From the NCBI RefSeq assembly GCF_009812055.1, contig NZ_WQNH01000012.1:1-64000 (forward strand): a stretch of 64,000 bases of DNA, read 5' to 3'. The notes beneath the pieces were generated by a model that made no database searches, was not told the DNA's origin, and saw only the letters and a program-made list of their open reading frames with translations. Every line of letters starts with the position of its first letter. The stretch's first letter is position 1. The stretch is from Chelativorans xinjiangensis. Its GTDB lineage: Bacteria; Pseudomonadota; Alphaproteobacteria; Rhizobiales; Rhizobiaceae. Below, piece after piece: positions 17,268 to 26,467 of this stretch. Both the position numbers and the translations under genes were made by a program.

Positions 17268-17747
17268 ATTCGTATCGTTGTGCATGCGGTGGGCCGCATG
17301 AAGGCGGACGCCGAGAAAGATCTCGCCGAGCGCTATTTCGATCGCCTGGCGAAAGCCGGCCCGGCGGTGGGCCTGGAGTTTGCCGGGGTGAGCGAAAGCC
17401 CCGAAAGCCGGGCGCGCACGGCGGCCGAGCGCAAGCGCGAGGAAGGCCAGAGGCTGGCGGAAATCGCTGGCGGCGGCACGTTGGTCCTCCTGGACGAGCG
17501 CGGGAGGAACCTGACCTCGCGCGAGATCGGCGAAAAGATGGCCGCCTGGCGCGATGCGGGCGAGCGCCGCCTGACCATCGCCATCGGCGGACCGGACGGA
17601 CATGACGAAGCGATGCGCCGCCAGGCGGCTTTGAGCCTGTCTTTCGGAGCGCAGACCTGGCCGCATCAGCTCGTTCGTGTCATGCTGGCCGAGCAGCTTT
17701 ACCGGGCCGCGACGATCCTGGCCGGTCATCCCTATCACCGCGACTGA
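17268..17747 (+). CDS. rlmH: 23S rRNA pseudouridine1915 N3-methyltransferase RlmH, apparent ATT start
   Basis: SPOUT methyltransferase: VVHAVGRMKADAEKDLAERY at the N-terminus, LLDERGRNLTSREIGEKM, IAIGGPDGHDEAMR for the SAM knot, and SLSFGAQTWPHQLVRVMLAEQLYRA at the C-terminus. It methylates pseudouridine 1915 in helix 69 of 23S rRNA. Homologues begin MRI-x-V-x-AVGRMK; here the residue aligned with Met is encoded by ATT at 17268, eight bases after GGAGG. Starting there gives 159 residues, the family norm. In-frame TTG at 17229 would add 13 residues with no Shine-Dalgarno, and GTG at 17280 would cut the first strand. Confidence 0.9.
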   Translation: MRIVVHAVGRMKADAEKDLAERYFDRLAKAGPAVGLEFAGVSESPESRARTAAERKREEGQRLAEIAGGGTLVLLDERGRNLTSREIGEKMAAWRDAGERRLTIAIGGPDGHDEAMRRQAALSLSFGAQTWPHQLVRVMLAEQLYRAATILAGHPYHRD

Positions 17748-17889
17748 GCCGGCGGCCACATATGGCGCGGCTTGCTTGGCGTATCGAAAATATCTACCTT
17801 TGGTTGTATATCGAGAAGGCCTATGGTTGATGTTTCGTTAACGAAATCTTCTCTACACTGGAGATGAAGAGGTTTCCTGCGGCGGTCAT

Positions 17890-19173
17890 ATGAAAGCGAG
17901 ACGGATCAGCCATGCCGGGTGGAGGGCGGCCATGCTTGCGGCCGCCGTGTCGCTCGCCGCCGTGCTGCCTCGCCATGCCGGGGCGCAGGGCCTGGACGGG
18001 CTGGAAATGCGCCAGAGCGAGAGCGTGGAGGAATATCGGCGCCTGTCGCAGGAACTGGCGCTGTCGGAACGGCGCCAGCAAGAACTGGCCGCCGAAATAG
18101 CCGCGGTGAAGGACGACAGCGCGGCGCTGACGGCGGCGCTGATCCAGGCGGTCAAGACCGAGCGCAAGCTCAGCGAGGATATCGAGGACATCGAAAGCGG
18201 GCTGGTGACGCTCGACCGGCGGGAAGGCGATCTCAGGCGATCGCTGAAAAACCGCCGCGGCACGCTCGCCGAGGTGCTGGGCGCGCTGCAACGCATGGGG
18301 CTGAACCCGCCGCCGGCGATCCTCGTGCGGCCGGAGGATGCGCTTTCCTCCGTGCGCAGCGCCATCCTGCTTGGCGCCGTGGTGCCGGAGATGCGGGCGG
18401 AAACCGAGATGCTGGTCGTCGATCTCAAGGAACTGGCGCGCGTGATGACGTCGATCCGCACCGAGCAGGAGCGGCTTCACGAAAAAATGACCGCGCAGGC
18501 GGAGGAGCAGGAGCGCCTTACCCTGCTCTTGAAAGAGAAGCAGCGTTCGAGGGCGGAAGCCGAAGCGCGCATGCAGGAGGAGCGTGCCGCGGCCGGGGAG
18601 CTGGCGGCGCGGGCGCAGAACCTGCAGGAACTGATCGTCTCGCTGGAAAGCGAGATCGGGACCTTGCGCGAGGCCATGAAGGACGGCGAGGAGGCCGGGC
18701 CCGGCCAGCTCTCCGAGGCGCTGCCTTTCGCCCAGCGCAAGGGCCTTGTGCCGTTCCCCGTTTCCGGCCGGTTCGCCAGCCGTTTCGGCGAGGAGGACAG
18801 CGCGGGAAGCAGCCTCAACGGCGACATTCTAAGAACACAATCGGGCGCAATCGTTACAGCACCGGCAGATGGAACGGTGCTTTACGCGGGGCCGTTCCGA
18901 TCCTACGGTCAGCTATTGATCCTCAATCCCGGCGATGGGTATCATATCGTGCTGGCGGGGATGGACCGACTGAACGTCTCACTCGGACAATCGGTGCTGG
19001 CGGGAGAGCCGGTGGGCATGATGGGCGAGGCGAGATTAGCGAGTATCGCGGCTCCGACGGTGGGCAACACCACGCCGGAGCTATATATTGAGTTCAGGAA
19101 AGACGGGAAACCGGTCGACCCGAAGCCCTGGTGGGCGCGGGAGTTATCTGGAAGGACGGGAAATGATACGTAA
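17890..19173 (+). CDS. EnvC-like murein hydrolase activator
   Basis: 427 residues. Signal peptide 1-32 (basic start, hydrophobic core, PRHAGA). Residues ~38-270 form long coiled coils rich in E/R/L. The C-terminal ~120 residues are a LytM/M23 fold (IVTAPADGTVLYAGPFRSYGQLLILN, YHIVLAGMDRLNVSLGQSV). Zinc-site residues are not conserved: the usual HxxxD is GDILR and the final HxH-type position is LYIEF. It is therefore probably an EnvC-type activator of amidases in the periplasm, not an active peptidase. The stop overlaps ctpA by 11 bases. Confidence 0.88.
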   Translation: MKARRISHAGWRAAMLAAAVSLAAVLPRHAGAQGLDGLEMRQSESVEEYRRLSQELALSERRQQELAAEIAAVKDDSAALTAALIQAVKTERKLSEDIEDIESGLVTLDRREGDLRRSLKNRRGTLAEVLGALQRMGLNPPPAILVRPEDALSSVRSAILLGAVVPEMRAETEMLVVDLKELARVMTSIRTEQERLHEKMTAQAEEQERLTLLLKEKQRSRAEAEARMQEERAAAGELAARAQNLQELIVSLESEIGTLREAMKDGEEAGPGQLSEALPFAQRKGLVPFPVSGRFASRFGEEDSAGSSLNGDILRTQSGAIVTAPADGTVLYAGPFRSYGQLLILNPGDGYHIVLAGMDRLNVSLGQSVLAGEPVGMMGEARLASIAAPTVGNTTPELYIEFRKDGKPVDPKPWWARELSGRTGNDT

Positions 19174-20491
19174 ATTGTCGTTGCTGTTCGCCGGCGCGCT
19201 GGTTGGCGCATCCGCCGTGAGCCTTGTCTACGGGACGAACGGCACGGCGGCCAATGCTGCCGGAACGGAGACCTATCGGCAGCTTGCCATCTTCGGCGAC
19301 ATCTTCGAGCGCGTGCGCGCGCAATATGTGACGCCGCCGGACGAGAAGGAGCTGGTGGAGAGCGCCATCAACGGCATGCTCACCTCGCTCGATCCGCACT
19401 CGTCCTATCTCAACGCCGATGCGGCGCAGGACATGCGCGTCCAGACCAAGGGCGAGTTCGGCGGCCTCGGCATCGAGGTGACGATGGAGAACGAGCTCGT
19501 CAAGGTGGTCTCACCCATCGACGACACACCGGCGGCCCGGGCGGGTGTGCTCGCGGGCGATCTCATCGAGAAGATCGACGGCGAAGAGGTGCGCGGCATG
19601 ACGCTCGGCGACGCCGTCGACAAGATGCGCGGTCCGGTGAACACGCCGATCGATCTGTCGATCCTGCGCCAAGGGCAGCAGAAGCCGATCAAGATCACCA
19701 TTGTCCGCGACGTCATCAAGGTGAAGGCGGTCAAGCATCGGGTCGAGGGCGACGTCGGCTATCTGAAGGTCACCTCCTTCACGGAAAAGACGACGGACGA
19801 CCTTCGCGAGGCGATGGAGGCCATTCAGAAGGAAGTGCCGGAGGACGAGCTGAAGGGCTATGTGCTCGATCTCAGGCTCAATCCGGGCGGCCTGCTCGAT
19901 CAGGCGGTCAATGTGTCGGATGCCTTCCTCGACCGCGGCGAGATCGTCTCGACGCGCGGCCGCGAGGCCAGCGACATCGCCCGCTTCGGGTCGCAGCCAG
20001 GCGATCTGGCCAATGGCAAGCCGATGATCGTGCTGATCAACGGCGGCTCGGCAAGCGCCTCCGAGATTGTCGCCGGTGCGCTGCAGGATCACCGCCGCGC
20101 CACCGTGCTCGGCACCCGGTCCTTCGGCAAAGGATCGGTGCAGACGATCATTCCGCTGGGCGAGAACGGCGCGCTGCGCTTGACGACGGCGCTCTATTAC
20201 ACGCCGTCCGGCCAGTCGATCCAGGGCAAGGGTATTACCCCGGACATCCAGGTCGAGCAGCCGCTGCCCGAGGATCTGCAGGGTGTCGACGTGTCGCGCG
20301 GCGAATCGGACCTGCGCGGGCACATCCGCGGCGAGGCCGAGGGCGAGGAAGGCTCGGGCTCCATCGCCTACGTGCCGCAGGATCCGGAAGAGGACGAACA
20401 GCTCGGCTACGCGCTGGACCTCCTGCGCGGCGACAAGACCGACCCCACCTTCCCGCCCAATCCCGACAAGGCGGTCATGAACCAGCAATAG
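19163..20491 (+). CDS. ctpA: Carboxy-terminal processing peptidase CtpA (S41)
   Basis: 442 residues. N-terminal signal or anchor 1-32, a PDZ domain around 95-175 (GEFGGLGIEV, DTPAARAGVLAGDLIEKIDG), then the S41 core. The catalytic Ser is S298 in GGSASASEIVAGALQDH and Lys is K323 in RSFGKGSVQ; their 25-residue spacing is as in D1 protease. The C-terminal ~60 residues are acidic. The protease acts in the periplasm and processes C-termini. Start at 19163 (AAGGACGGGAA upstream) lies inside the envC coding end, a conserved envC-ctpA coupling. Confidence 0.95.
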   Translation: MIRKLSLLFAGALVGASAVSLVYGTNGTAANAAGTETYRQLAIFGDIFERVRAQYVTPPDEKELVESAINGMLTSLDPHSSYLNADAAQDMRVQTKGEFGGLGIEVTMENELVKVVSPIDDTPAARAGVLAGDLIEKIDGEEVRGMTLGDAVDKMRGPVNTPIDLSILRQGQQKPIKITIVRDVIKVKAVKHRVEGDVGYLKVTSFTEKTTDDLREAMEAIQKEVPEDELKGYVLDLRLNPGGLLDQAVNVSDAFLDRGEIVSTRGREASDIARFGSQPGDLANGKPMIVLINGGSASASEIVAGALQDHRRATVLGTRSFGKGSVQTIIPLGENGALRLTTALYYTPSGQSIQGKGITPDIQVEQPLPEDLQGVDVSRGESDLRGHIRGEAEGEEGSGSIAYVPQDPEEDEQLGYALDLLRGDKTDPTFPPNPDKAVMNQQ

Positions 20492-20568
20492 AAGGACCGG
20501 CGGCCCCTCTTTAACAAGGGGCGCCGCCGCTCGACCGCGCGGCGGGACTTGGGGGAACGCGGGCGCGC

Positions 20569-21738
20569 ATGGAACCGGTTCGCAACGACATCGACCAGCC
20601 GCTCGGCCAGGAGAAGGCTGGGCGCGGGGCGTCGAGGTGGCAGCGGCCGGGGACAAGCTCGATTTTCCTTATCCTGTGCGCGGTGGCGATCTTCGCCGGT
20701 TCCAGCGCTATCGCATTGCGCGAACGGCCGTTCCGCAATCCGCCACCCATGGCGATCTCCGAGCCGAGAACCGCCGTGGACGAGCACGCGGACGTGCGGG
20801 ACAAGGCGGACGGCACGGCCGTGAAGAACGCCGGCGCGCCAGGTGCCTCGATCATCCGTGTCGATCCGGATGCGCCTTCTTCGGGCGACAACGTCATCGT
20901 CATTCGCGATCCTTCGGCGCTTGGGCAGAACCCGCGTTTCGCCCATCTGCCCGACCGCGCCCTGATCGAGGAGACGGAAACCGGGCCGCTGCCGGTGCGC
21001 GACGCTGCCGGGCGGCGGCCGTTCGATGTCTACGCGCGGCCCTGGTCCGGCGCGCGAGGCGCGCGGATCGCCATTGTCATCGGCGGGCTCGGCATCTCGC
21101 AGACGGGCACGCAGGAGGCCATCGCCAAGCTGCCGCCGGAGATCACTCTGGCCTTCGCGCCGCTGGGCAACAGCCTCGCGCGGTGGATGCAGACGGCCCG
21201 GCAGGAGGGCCACGAGGTCATGCTGCAGGTGCCGCTCGAGCCTTTCGGCTACCCGGACAACAATCCCGGCCGGCACACGCTGCTCGCCGACGCGGCGCCG
21301 GCCGAGACCCTTGAAAGCCTGCGCTGGACGCTGTCGCGCATCACCAACTATACGGGCGTCGTGAACTATACCGGCGCGCGCTTCACCGCCGACGCGGGGG
21401 CGATGGACCTTTTGATGGGCGAACTCGCCGAGCGGGGGCTGGCCTATCTCGACGACGGCACGTCGGCGCGCAGCGTGGCCGAGGAGGTGGCACGGGCCAA
21501 GGGGGTTCCCTTCGCCGCCGGCGACACCGTCATCGATCAGGAAAAGGAGCGCGGCGCCATCCTGGACAAGCTGGACGAGCTGGAGCGCATCGCGCGGGCG
21601 CGCGGTTTCGCCGTGGGCAGCGGCTCGGCAATGGAGGCGACGGTGGACGCGGTCGCCGTCTGGGCGAACGAGGTGCGCAAGCGCGGCATCGAGCTGGTGC
21701 CCGTGTCGGCCGTGGCCGCGGATCCGGAGAGGAATTGA
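20569..21738 (+). CDS. Divergent polysaccharide deacetylase (YibQ/DUF610)
   Basis: 389 residues. One membrane span near 32-50 ([19 protein letters not shown]) after a short cytoplasmic tail, a disordered linker to about 160, then the deacetylase-2 domain: [64 protein letters not shown] and LAYLDDGTS. This is the divergent YibQ branch of the NodB superfamily, with an uncertain substrate. It often follows envC-ctpA, hinting at a joint role in cell-wall remodelling. Confidence 0.88.
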   Translation: MEPVRNDIDQPLGQEKAGRGASRWQRPGTSSIFLILCAVAIFAGSSAIALRERPFRNPPPMAISEPRTAVDEHADVRDKADGTAVKNAGAPGASIIRVDPDAPSSGDNVIVIRDPSALGQNPRFAHLPDRALIEETETGPLPVRDAAGRRPFDVYARPWSGARGARIAIVIGGLGISQTGTQEAIAKLPPEITLAFAPLGNSLARWMQTARQEGHEVMLQVPLEPFGYPDNNPGRHTLLADAAPAETLESLRWTLSRITNYTGVVNYTGARFTADAGAMDLLMGELAERGLAYLDDGTSARSVAEEVARAKGVPFAAGDTVIDQEKERGAILDKLDELERIARARGFAVGSGSAMEATVDAVAVWANEVRKRGIELVPVSAVAADPERN

Positions 21739-21745
21739 GGGCGGA

Positions 21746-22264
21746 ATGAAGAAAAAAGACATCAAGGCGGAAGACCTGCCGTACCGGCCCTGCGTGGGCA
21801 TCATGGTGCTCAACGCGGCAGGCGCGGTGTGGGCGGGACGACGCCTGGTCGAGCCGCGGGACGAGCTCGACGGCGCCACCATGCTGTGGCAGATGCCGCA
21901 AGGCGGCATCGATGCGGACGAAGACCCGCTGAAGGCCGCGCGCCGGGAACTCTACGAGGAAACCGGCATCCGCAGCGTCTCGCTGCTTGCCGAGGCCCCC
22001 AGTTGGATCACCTACGACCTGCCGGAGCACCTCGTCGGCGTGGCGCTCAAGGGGCGCTTTCGCGGCCAGAAGCAGAAATGGTTCGCCTTCCGCTTCGAAG
22101 GCGAGGAAAGCGAGATCGCCATCAACCCGCCGCCGGGCGGGCATGCGGCGGAGTTCGATGCCTGGGCCTGGAAGCCGATGGAGGAGCTGCCGCGGCTCAT
22201 CGTGCCGTTCAAGCGGCAGGTCTACGAGGACGTGGTGGCGGCCTTCCGGCACCTGGTGGCGTAA
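21746..22264 (+). CDS. rppH: RNA pyrophosphohydrolase (Nudix)
   Basis: 172 residues. Nudix box [22 protein letters not shown] with the REx2EE metal-binding core. [11 protein letters not shown] begins the first strand and WQMPQGG precedes the box. It removes pyrophosphate from 5'-triphosphorylated RNA (mRNA decay) and may also act on diadenosine polyphosphates, as IalA in Bartonella. ATG at 21746, seven bases after the deacetylase stop, behind GAGGGCGGA. Last gene of the obgE-to-rppH block. Confidence 0.95.
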   Translation: MKKKDIKAEDLPYRPCVGIMVLNAAGAVWAGRRLVEPRDELDGATMLWQMPQGGIDADEDPLKAARRELYEETGIRSVSLLAEAPSWITYDLPEHLVGVALKGRFRGQKQKWFAFRFEGEESEIAINPPPGGHAAEFDAWAWKPMEELPRLIVPFKRQVYEDVVAAFRHLVA

Positions 22265-22445
22265 GGCGCCTTTCTTAAACACGCGTTTGGAAGAGCTATG
22301 CAGCCGGTGCGGCAAAGGGCGCCGGCATTTCAAAGAAACCCACCACCCGCGTGCCATCCCGACCGCGCGATGACATGCGCGCACTGCGTGCATCCCCACC
22401 CCACCCCATCCGCGCCCACCCCACCCAACGCCCACCCCACCCGCG

Positions 22446-22585
22446 GGCGTCATCCCGGAAAGCCGAAGGCTTGTCCGGGACCCATTCCGTGACTCTTCCA
22501 CATTCCGGCCCGCTTCGCCGGAGCTTCAGCGAGGCGAGAATGGGTCCCGGACAGTCTCCGCTTCGCTCCGACATCCGGGATGACG
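22446..22585. repeat. Dispersed palindromic intergenic repeat, family 2, copy 2
   Basis: Shares with 12178-12292 the string cattccgtgac, the central cggcccgcttcgccggagct, and gaatgggtcccggacag. This copy keeps both outer arms (gcgtcatcccgg ... ccgggatgacg), so its full extent is visible as a ~140-base palindrome. Copy 1 has lost most of the left arm. Confidence 0.85.
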
Positions 22586-22839
22586 AGCGCGGGTGGGGTG
22601 GGGATGATGCACGTTGGAAGGCGGCGGGCGCCCTTCACCTCAGCCGGCGATGCCTCGCCTGCGCGGGGATAAAATGTGGCGACAATTTTTTTCTTCCCCG
22701 ACAACCCATTGGTTTCCCTCGCTTCGGAATAATTTCCCCAACTTTTTTCGCAGGAAAATACTCCCCCCTGCCCAGCCTGCCCTTAAAATCCACCCCATCG
22801 CTCTCGCGGGAACCGGGTCCGGACCGGGGATCAGGGAGA

Positions 22840-23070
22840 GCGGCGGAGACCTCTCCCTTCGGGCTCGGTACCCGGAGGCCTGAGGGCCCGCGACAGGCCG
22901 GCGGTGCCGGGAGCGCTGGGTGACAGCGTTGCCGGCATTGCGGAGAAGCCGCCAGGGCTTTTGTTCGGCCCGGCTGAGACCACCCCCAATTGGGTGCGGC
23001 CGGGAAGGAGAAAGGCCCGAGTGACCGGCCGACTGTCGGGACAGACTCCGGCGGGGCGCGTTGGACGCGC
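22840..23070. ncRNA. Candidate structured RNA segment
   Basis: Several nested stems can be drawn. One is GTGCCGG (22904) with GCCGGCAT (22931) enclosing CGCTG/CAGCG. A second is CCCGG (22969) with CCGGG (22999) enclosing CACCC/GGGTG. Flanks carry GGGCCCGCG and repeated GGCCGG blocks. It matches no RNA family I can name. High GC makes chance stems likely, so this is tentative. Confidence 0.25.
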
Positions 23071-23114
23071 CTAAAAAAAAATTGAGTGGCTCGGACAACG
23101 CGCCCCGCTTCCCA

Positions 23115-23125
23115 GTTCTTTGACA
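23115..23125 (+). promoter_or_regulatory. boxA-like motif without a downstream rRNA gene
   Basis: GTTCTTTGACA resembles the antitermination boxA found in alphaproteobacterial rRNA leaders and spacers (TGCTCTTTRACA type). No rRNA sequence follows. It could be a remnant of an rrn-derived leader or chance. Confidence 0.3.
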
Positions 23126-23333
23126 TAGCCCGGCTTCGGATGAAGCGCGGCAACGGATAGGCACGTCCTTCGCCAGGGAAGGCGCGGCGCTAGCAACTCC
23201 CCTCCCCCCTTCGACAGGCTCAGGATGGGGAGGGATTGAGGGTGGGGGTCCGGCGAAGCCGAACAAAGAGAACCTATATGCGACAGCCCTCCCCTCGAGG
23301 GCCCTCAGGGGGAGGGAAAGGCGGGGCTCAGCC

Positions 23334-23438
23334 TAGAACAGTTCATCGTTTCATGGAATCGATGAACTGTTCTAACTCGTTGTTTTATCGCAATTCTGGA
23401 CGGAAAACCGGTTTCCACTTTTCCTGGAATTGCCCTAG
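23334..23438. repeat. Dispersed intergenic repeat, family 1, copy 1
   Basis: Two-part element. A first hairpin is agaacagttcatcg / cgatgaactgttct. It is followed by a second segment, caattctggacggaaaaccg then gtttccacttttcctggaatt. Further copies lie at 51183-51287 and, inverted, 53820-53921. The right end supplies the leuC stop codon (TAG at 23437-23435 on the minus strand), so leuC ends within the repeat. Confidence 0.85.
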
Positions 23439-24844
23439 CGCCACTCGCGAATGTCCACGAAGTGACCGGCGATCGCCGCCGCTGCCGCCATCGCGGGCGA
23501 GACGAGGTGGGTGCGGCCCTTGAAGCCCTGGCGGCCCTCGAAGTTGCGGTTCGAGGTCGAAGCACAGCGCTCGCCCGGCTTCAGGCGGTCGTCGTTCATG
23601 GCGAGGCACATGGAGCAGCCGGGCTCGCGCCAGTCGAAGCCGGCCTCGATGAAGATCTTGTCGAGACCCTCCGCTTCGGCCTGGGCTTTCACCAAGCCGG
23701 AACCCGGCACGATCATGGCGTTGACATGCTCGTGCACCTTGCGGCCTTCGGCGACCTTCGCCACTTCGCGCAGATCCTCGATGCGGCCGTTGGTGCAGGA
23801 GCCGATGAAAACGCGGTCGAGCGCGATGTCGGTGATCCTGGTGCCGGGCGTGAGGCCCATATAGTCGAGCGCGCGCTTCTTCGACAAGCGCTTGTTCTCG
23901 TCCGGGATGAGGTCCGGGTCGGGCACGGCGCCGGTGACCGACATCACATCCTCGGGCGAGGAGCCCCAGGTAACGATGGGCGGCAGGTTGGCCGCGTCGA
24001 GCTTGACGACGCGGTCGAAATGGGCGCCTTCGTCGGAATGCAGCGTCTCCCAATAGGCGCGTGCCATATCCCAGGCCTTGCCCCTGGGCGCTCGGGGGCG
24101 GTCCTTGATATAGGCGTAGGTCGTCTCGTCCGGGGCGATCATGCCGGCGCGCGCGCCGCCCTCGATGGACATGTTGCAGACCGTCATGCGGCCTTCCATA
24201 GAGAGGGCGCGGATCGCCTCGCCGGCATATTCCATCACGTGGCCGGTGCCGCCGGCGGTGCCGATCTCGCCGATGATGGCGAGGATGATGTCCTTGGCCG
24301 TCACGCCCTCCGGCAGCTTGCCGTCCACTTGGATGAGCATGTTCTTGGCTTTGCGCTGGATGAGTGTCTGTGTGGCCAGCACGTGCTCGACCTCGGAGGT
24401 GCCGATGCCGTGCGCCAGGGCGCCGAAGGCGCCGTGGGTTGAGGTGTGGCTGTCGCCGCAGACAATGGTCATGCCGGGCAGCGTGAAACCCTGCTCGGGC
24501 CCGACGATATGGACGATGCCCTGCCGCTGGTCGGCCTCGTTGTAATATTCGATGCCGAAATCGGCGGCGTTCTTGGCCAGCGCCTCGACCTGGATGCGGC
24601 TTTCCGGGTTCTTGATGCCGAATTTGCGGTCCGGCGAGGTCGGCACGTTATGGTCGACCACGGCGAGCGTCTTTTCCGGGTGGCGCACTGTACGCGAGGC
24701 CAGGCGCAGGCCTTCGAAGGCCTGCGGGCTGGTAACCTCGTGCACCAGGTGGCGGTCGATATAGATGAGGCAGGTGCCGTCGTCCTGCCGGTCGACCAGA
24801 TGGTCGTCGAATACCTTGTCGTAGAGCGTGCTGGGTTTGGTCAT
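23435..24844 (-). CDS. leuC: 3-isopropylmalate dehydratase large subunit
   Basis: 469 residues, aconitase superfamily. The [4Fe-4S] cluster Cys are in IGSCTNGR and in [10 protein letters not shown]. Substrate-loop [22 protein letters not shown] and VMEYAG are present. With LeuD (not in this window) it isomerises 2- to 3-isopropylmalate in leucine synthesis. ATG at 24844 has GAGGAACAG upstream. The C-terminus ends IREWR at a stop lying within a dispersed repeat. Confidence 0.97.
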   Translation of the reverse strand: MTKPSTLYDKVFDDHLVDRQDDGTCLIYIDRHLVHEVTSPQAFEGLRLASRTVRHPEKTLAVVDHNVPTSPDRKFGIKNPESRIQVEALAKNAADFGIEYYNEADQRQGIVHIVGPEQGFTLPGMTIVCGDSHTSTHGAFGALAHGIGTSEVEHVLATQTLIQRKAKNMLIQVDGKLPEGVTAKDIILAIIGEIGTAGGTGHVMEYAGEAIRALSMEGRMTVCNMSIEGGARAGMIAPDETTYAYIKDRPRAPRGKAWDMARAYWETLHSDEGAHFDRVVKLDAANLPPIVTWGSSPEDVMSVTGAVPDPDLIPDENKRLSKKRALDYMGLTPGTRITDIALDRVFIGSCTNGRIEDLREVAKVAEGRKVHEHVNAMIVPGSGLVKAQAEAEGLDKIFIEAGFDWREPGCSMCLAMNDDRLKPGERCASTSNRNFEGRQGFKGRTHLVSPAMAAAAAIAGHFVDIREWR

Positions 24845-25075
24845 AGTCTGCTGTTCCTCGAAAGCGGAGAGGGAAAATGCCCGAGGGCGGTGTCTCGTCC
24901 GCTCAGGGAAGTCGGCACAAAAGCGCGCCGGAAATGCGCGCGAAAAAGCGGCCCGGCAGACGCTTTACGTCCTGCAGAACGAAGCTCTTGCAGGATGGAT
25001 GTGCGAAAATCTCTTCCATGGGCCGCGTCATACCAGCGTTTTGCGCTTTCGGCAATTGGAGGCGCGGATGGATAC

Positions 25076-25570
25076 TCACTCGTCGTCAGTCCGGTTTTTC
25101 AGATCGAACCGTATCTCCAGTTGGCGCATGGCGGCGAGCACCAGAGCGCCGAACAGGCAGGCGAGCGTTGCGACCAGCCACAGGCCGAGCCCCACGGCCA
25201 GGCCAATGGCGGCGGCGAGCCACATGCCGGCGCCCGTGGTCAGCCCGCGCACATGGCCGCGCTTGAAGATGATGAACCCGGCGGCGAGGAAAGCCACACC
25301 CGAGGTGATCGCCTCGACGAGGCGGACGGGGTCGGCCCGCACGCTCTCGTCCTGGAAAACCGGCATGGAGACGATCTCCATCGCAACGATGGCAAACGTG
25401 GCCGAGGCGAGGCAGACGAGCATATGGGTCCTCAGGCCGGCCGGGCGGGCGAGCAGCTCCCGCTCGAAGCCCAGAATACCGCCGAGGACAAGGGACAGCG
25501 CGAGGCGGACGGCGATCACCTGCCAGGGCAGAGTTGTCTGCGGCACAAATTCCTGAAGGAGCGCGTCCAT
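25076..25570 (-). CDS. MgtC/SapB-family membrane protein
   Basis: 164 residues with about four to five membrane spans. MgtC hallmarks: RLALSLVLGGILGFERELLARPAGLRTHMLVCLASA, then EAITSGVAFLAAGFIIFKRG and VRGLTTGAGMWLAAAIGLAVGLG. The short form lacks the C-terminal ACT-like domain of Salmonella MgtC. MgtC relatives modulate F-ATPase or Mg2+ homeostasis; the role of SapB-type short forms is uncertain. The ATG at 25570 was chosen because the MgtC homology begins just after it. The gene lies 38 bases downstream of the ABC permease stop, perhaps co-transcribed but functionally separate. Confidence 0.88.
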   Translation of the reverse strand: MDALLQEFVPQTTLPWQVIAVRLALSLVLGGILGFERELLARPAGLRTHMLVCLASATFAIVAMEIVSMPVFQDESVRADPVRLVEAITSGVAFLAAGFIIFKRGHVRGLTTGAGMWLAAAIGLAVGLGLWLVATLACLFGALVLAAMRQLEIRFDLKNRTDDE

Positions 25571-25608
25571 GGGGCGGTGAACGCCCTGCCGGCGGAAGGG
25601 GTTCCGGT

Positions 25609-26424
25609 TCAGGCAGCCTCGGTGCGGCGCAGGCGCCGCTCCAGCGCGCGCAGCGCCAGCGACAGGCTGATGGTCAGGAGCAGGTAGATATAGGCGACGA
25701 TGGAATAGGTCTCGAAGAAGCGAAAGGAGCCGGAGGCGTAGATCTTGCCCATCTGCGTGATGTCGGCCACGCCAAGCACCGAGACCAGCGAAGAGTCCTT
25801 CACCATGGCCACGAAGTCGTTGCCGAGCGGCGGCAGGATGGTGCGCAGCGCCTGGGGCATGACGATGAGGCGGAAGCGCTGGAAGCGCGTGAGGCCGAGC
25901 GCCTGGGCAGCCTCGATCTGCCCTTCGTCCACAGACTGGATGCCGGCACGGAAGATCTCGGCGATGAAGGCGGAATAGCCGATGGTGAGCGCGATGACGG
26001 CGCGCCACAGAAGGGAGACGTCGCGCACCTGGAGCGCACCGGTCAGCCCGGCCTCCTGCAGCGGGCCGGTAAGCGCGTTCCAGCCCGCTACGAATGCCGG
26101 CACGCCGGCGAAGGCGATCCAGAACAGGAGCACAAGCACCGGCACGCCGCGGATGATCTCGACATAGAAACGCGCCGTCTGGCGCAGCAGCGCCCTCTTC
26201 GACAAGGCCATCAGCGCCATCACGAGCCCCAGCGCGGAGGCGAGCGCAAAGCCGGTGACGGTGACGAAGACGGTGATGAGGACGCCGCGCGATACGGTGG
26301 AGATGATTTGCGTATAGAGATCGCTCGTCGCCACATACACGGCGACGCCGACGGCAATCGCCGTGGCGGCGACAAGCCACCAGGGGAACTCCTTATCGGC
26401 TGCGGCGGGTCGGGGAGAGGCCAT
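25609..26424 (-). CDS. Polar amino-acid ABC transporter permease
   Basis: 271 residues, five to six spans. HisM-type permease domain with the EAA loop EAAQALGLTRFQRFRLIVMPQALRTILPPLGNDFVAMVKDSSL and an N-terminal EIIRGVPVLVLLFW. It works with the binding protein encoded 43 bases upstream. No ATP-binding subunit is present in the cluster, so the ATPase is encoded elsewhere or shared. One permease only, implying a homodimer. Confidence 0.93.
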   Translation of the reverse strand: MASPRPAAADKEFPWWLVAATAIAVGVAVYVATSDLYTQIISTVSRGVLITVFVTVTGFALASALGLVMALMALSKRALLRQTARFYVEIIRGVPVLVLLFWIAFAGVPAFVAGWNALTGPLQEAGLTGALQVRDVSLLWRAVIALTIGYSAFIAEIFRAGIQSVDEGQIEAAQALGLTRFQRFRLIVMPQALRTILPPLGNDFVAMVKDSSLVSVLGVADITQMGKIYASGSFRFFETYSIVAYIYLLLTISLSLALRALERRLRRTEAA

Positions 26425-26467
26425 CAGCGGCGGCGGTCGGCGCCCCCTTCACCCTTCATGCGTGGTT

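Larger units (their letters stand above)
22265..23434. other. 1.17-kb gene-free region with palindromes and a boxA-like motif
   Basis: No convincing coding sequence on either strand; long open frames here lack ribosome-binding sites and have skewed Arg/Pro-rich composition. It contains a family 2 repeat (22446-22585), a potential structured RNA segment (about 22840-23070), a boxA-like GTTCTTTGACA at 23115-23125, and a short palindrome cccttcgacaggctcagg near 23207. A CCCTCCCC...GGGGAGGG inverted repeat (23288-23315) and a family 1 repeat ending at the leuC stop (23334-23438) complete it. Confidence 0.7.

Noticed and set aside
22640-23266. 208-codon minus-strand frame containing PHPEPVEG
   Set aside because: PEPVEG peptides come from a common intergenic palindrome; composition and lack of a start signal argue against a real gene.
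25076-26380. A 434-residue minus-strand frame fusing an Arg/Ala-rich part to the MgtC protein
   Set aside because: The upstream two-thirds is a shadow of the ABC permease in another frame; only the part from 25570 matches MgtC/SapB.
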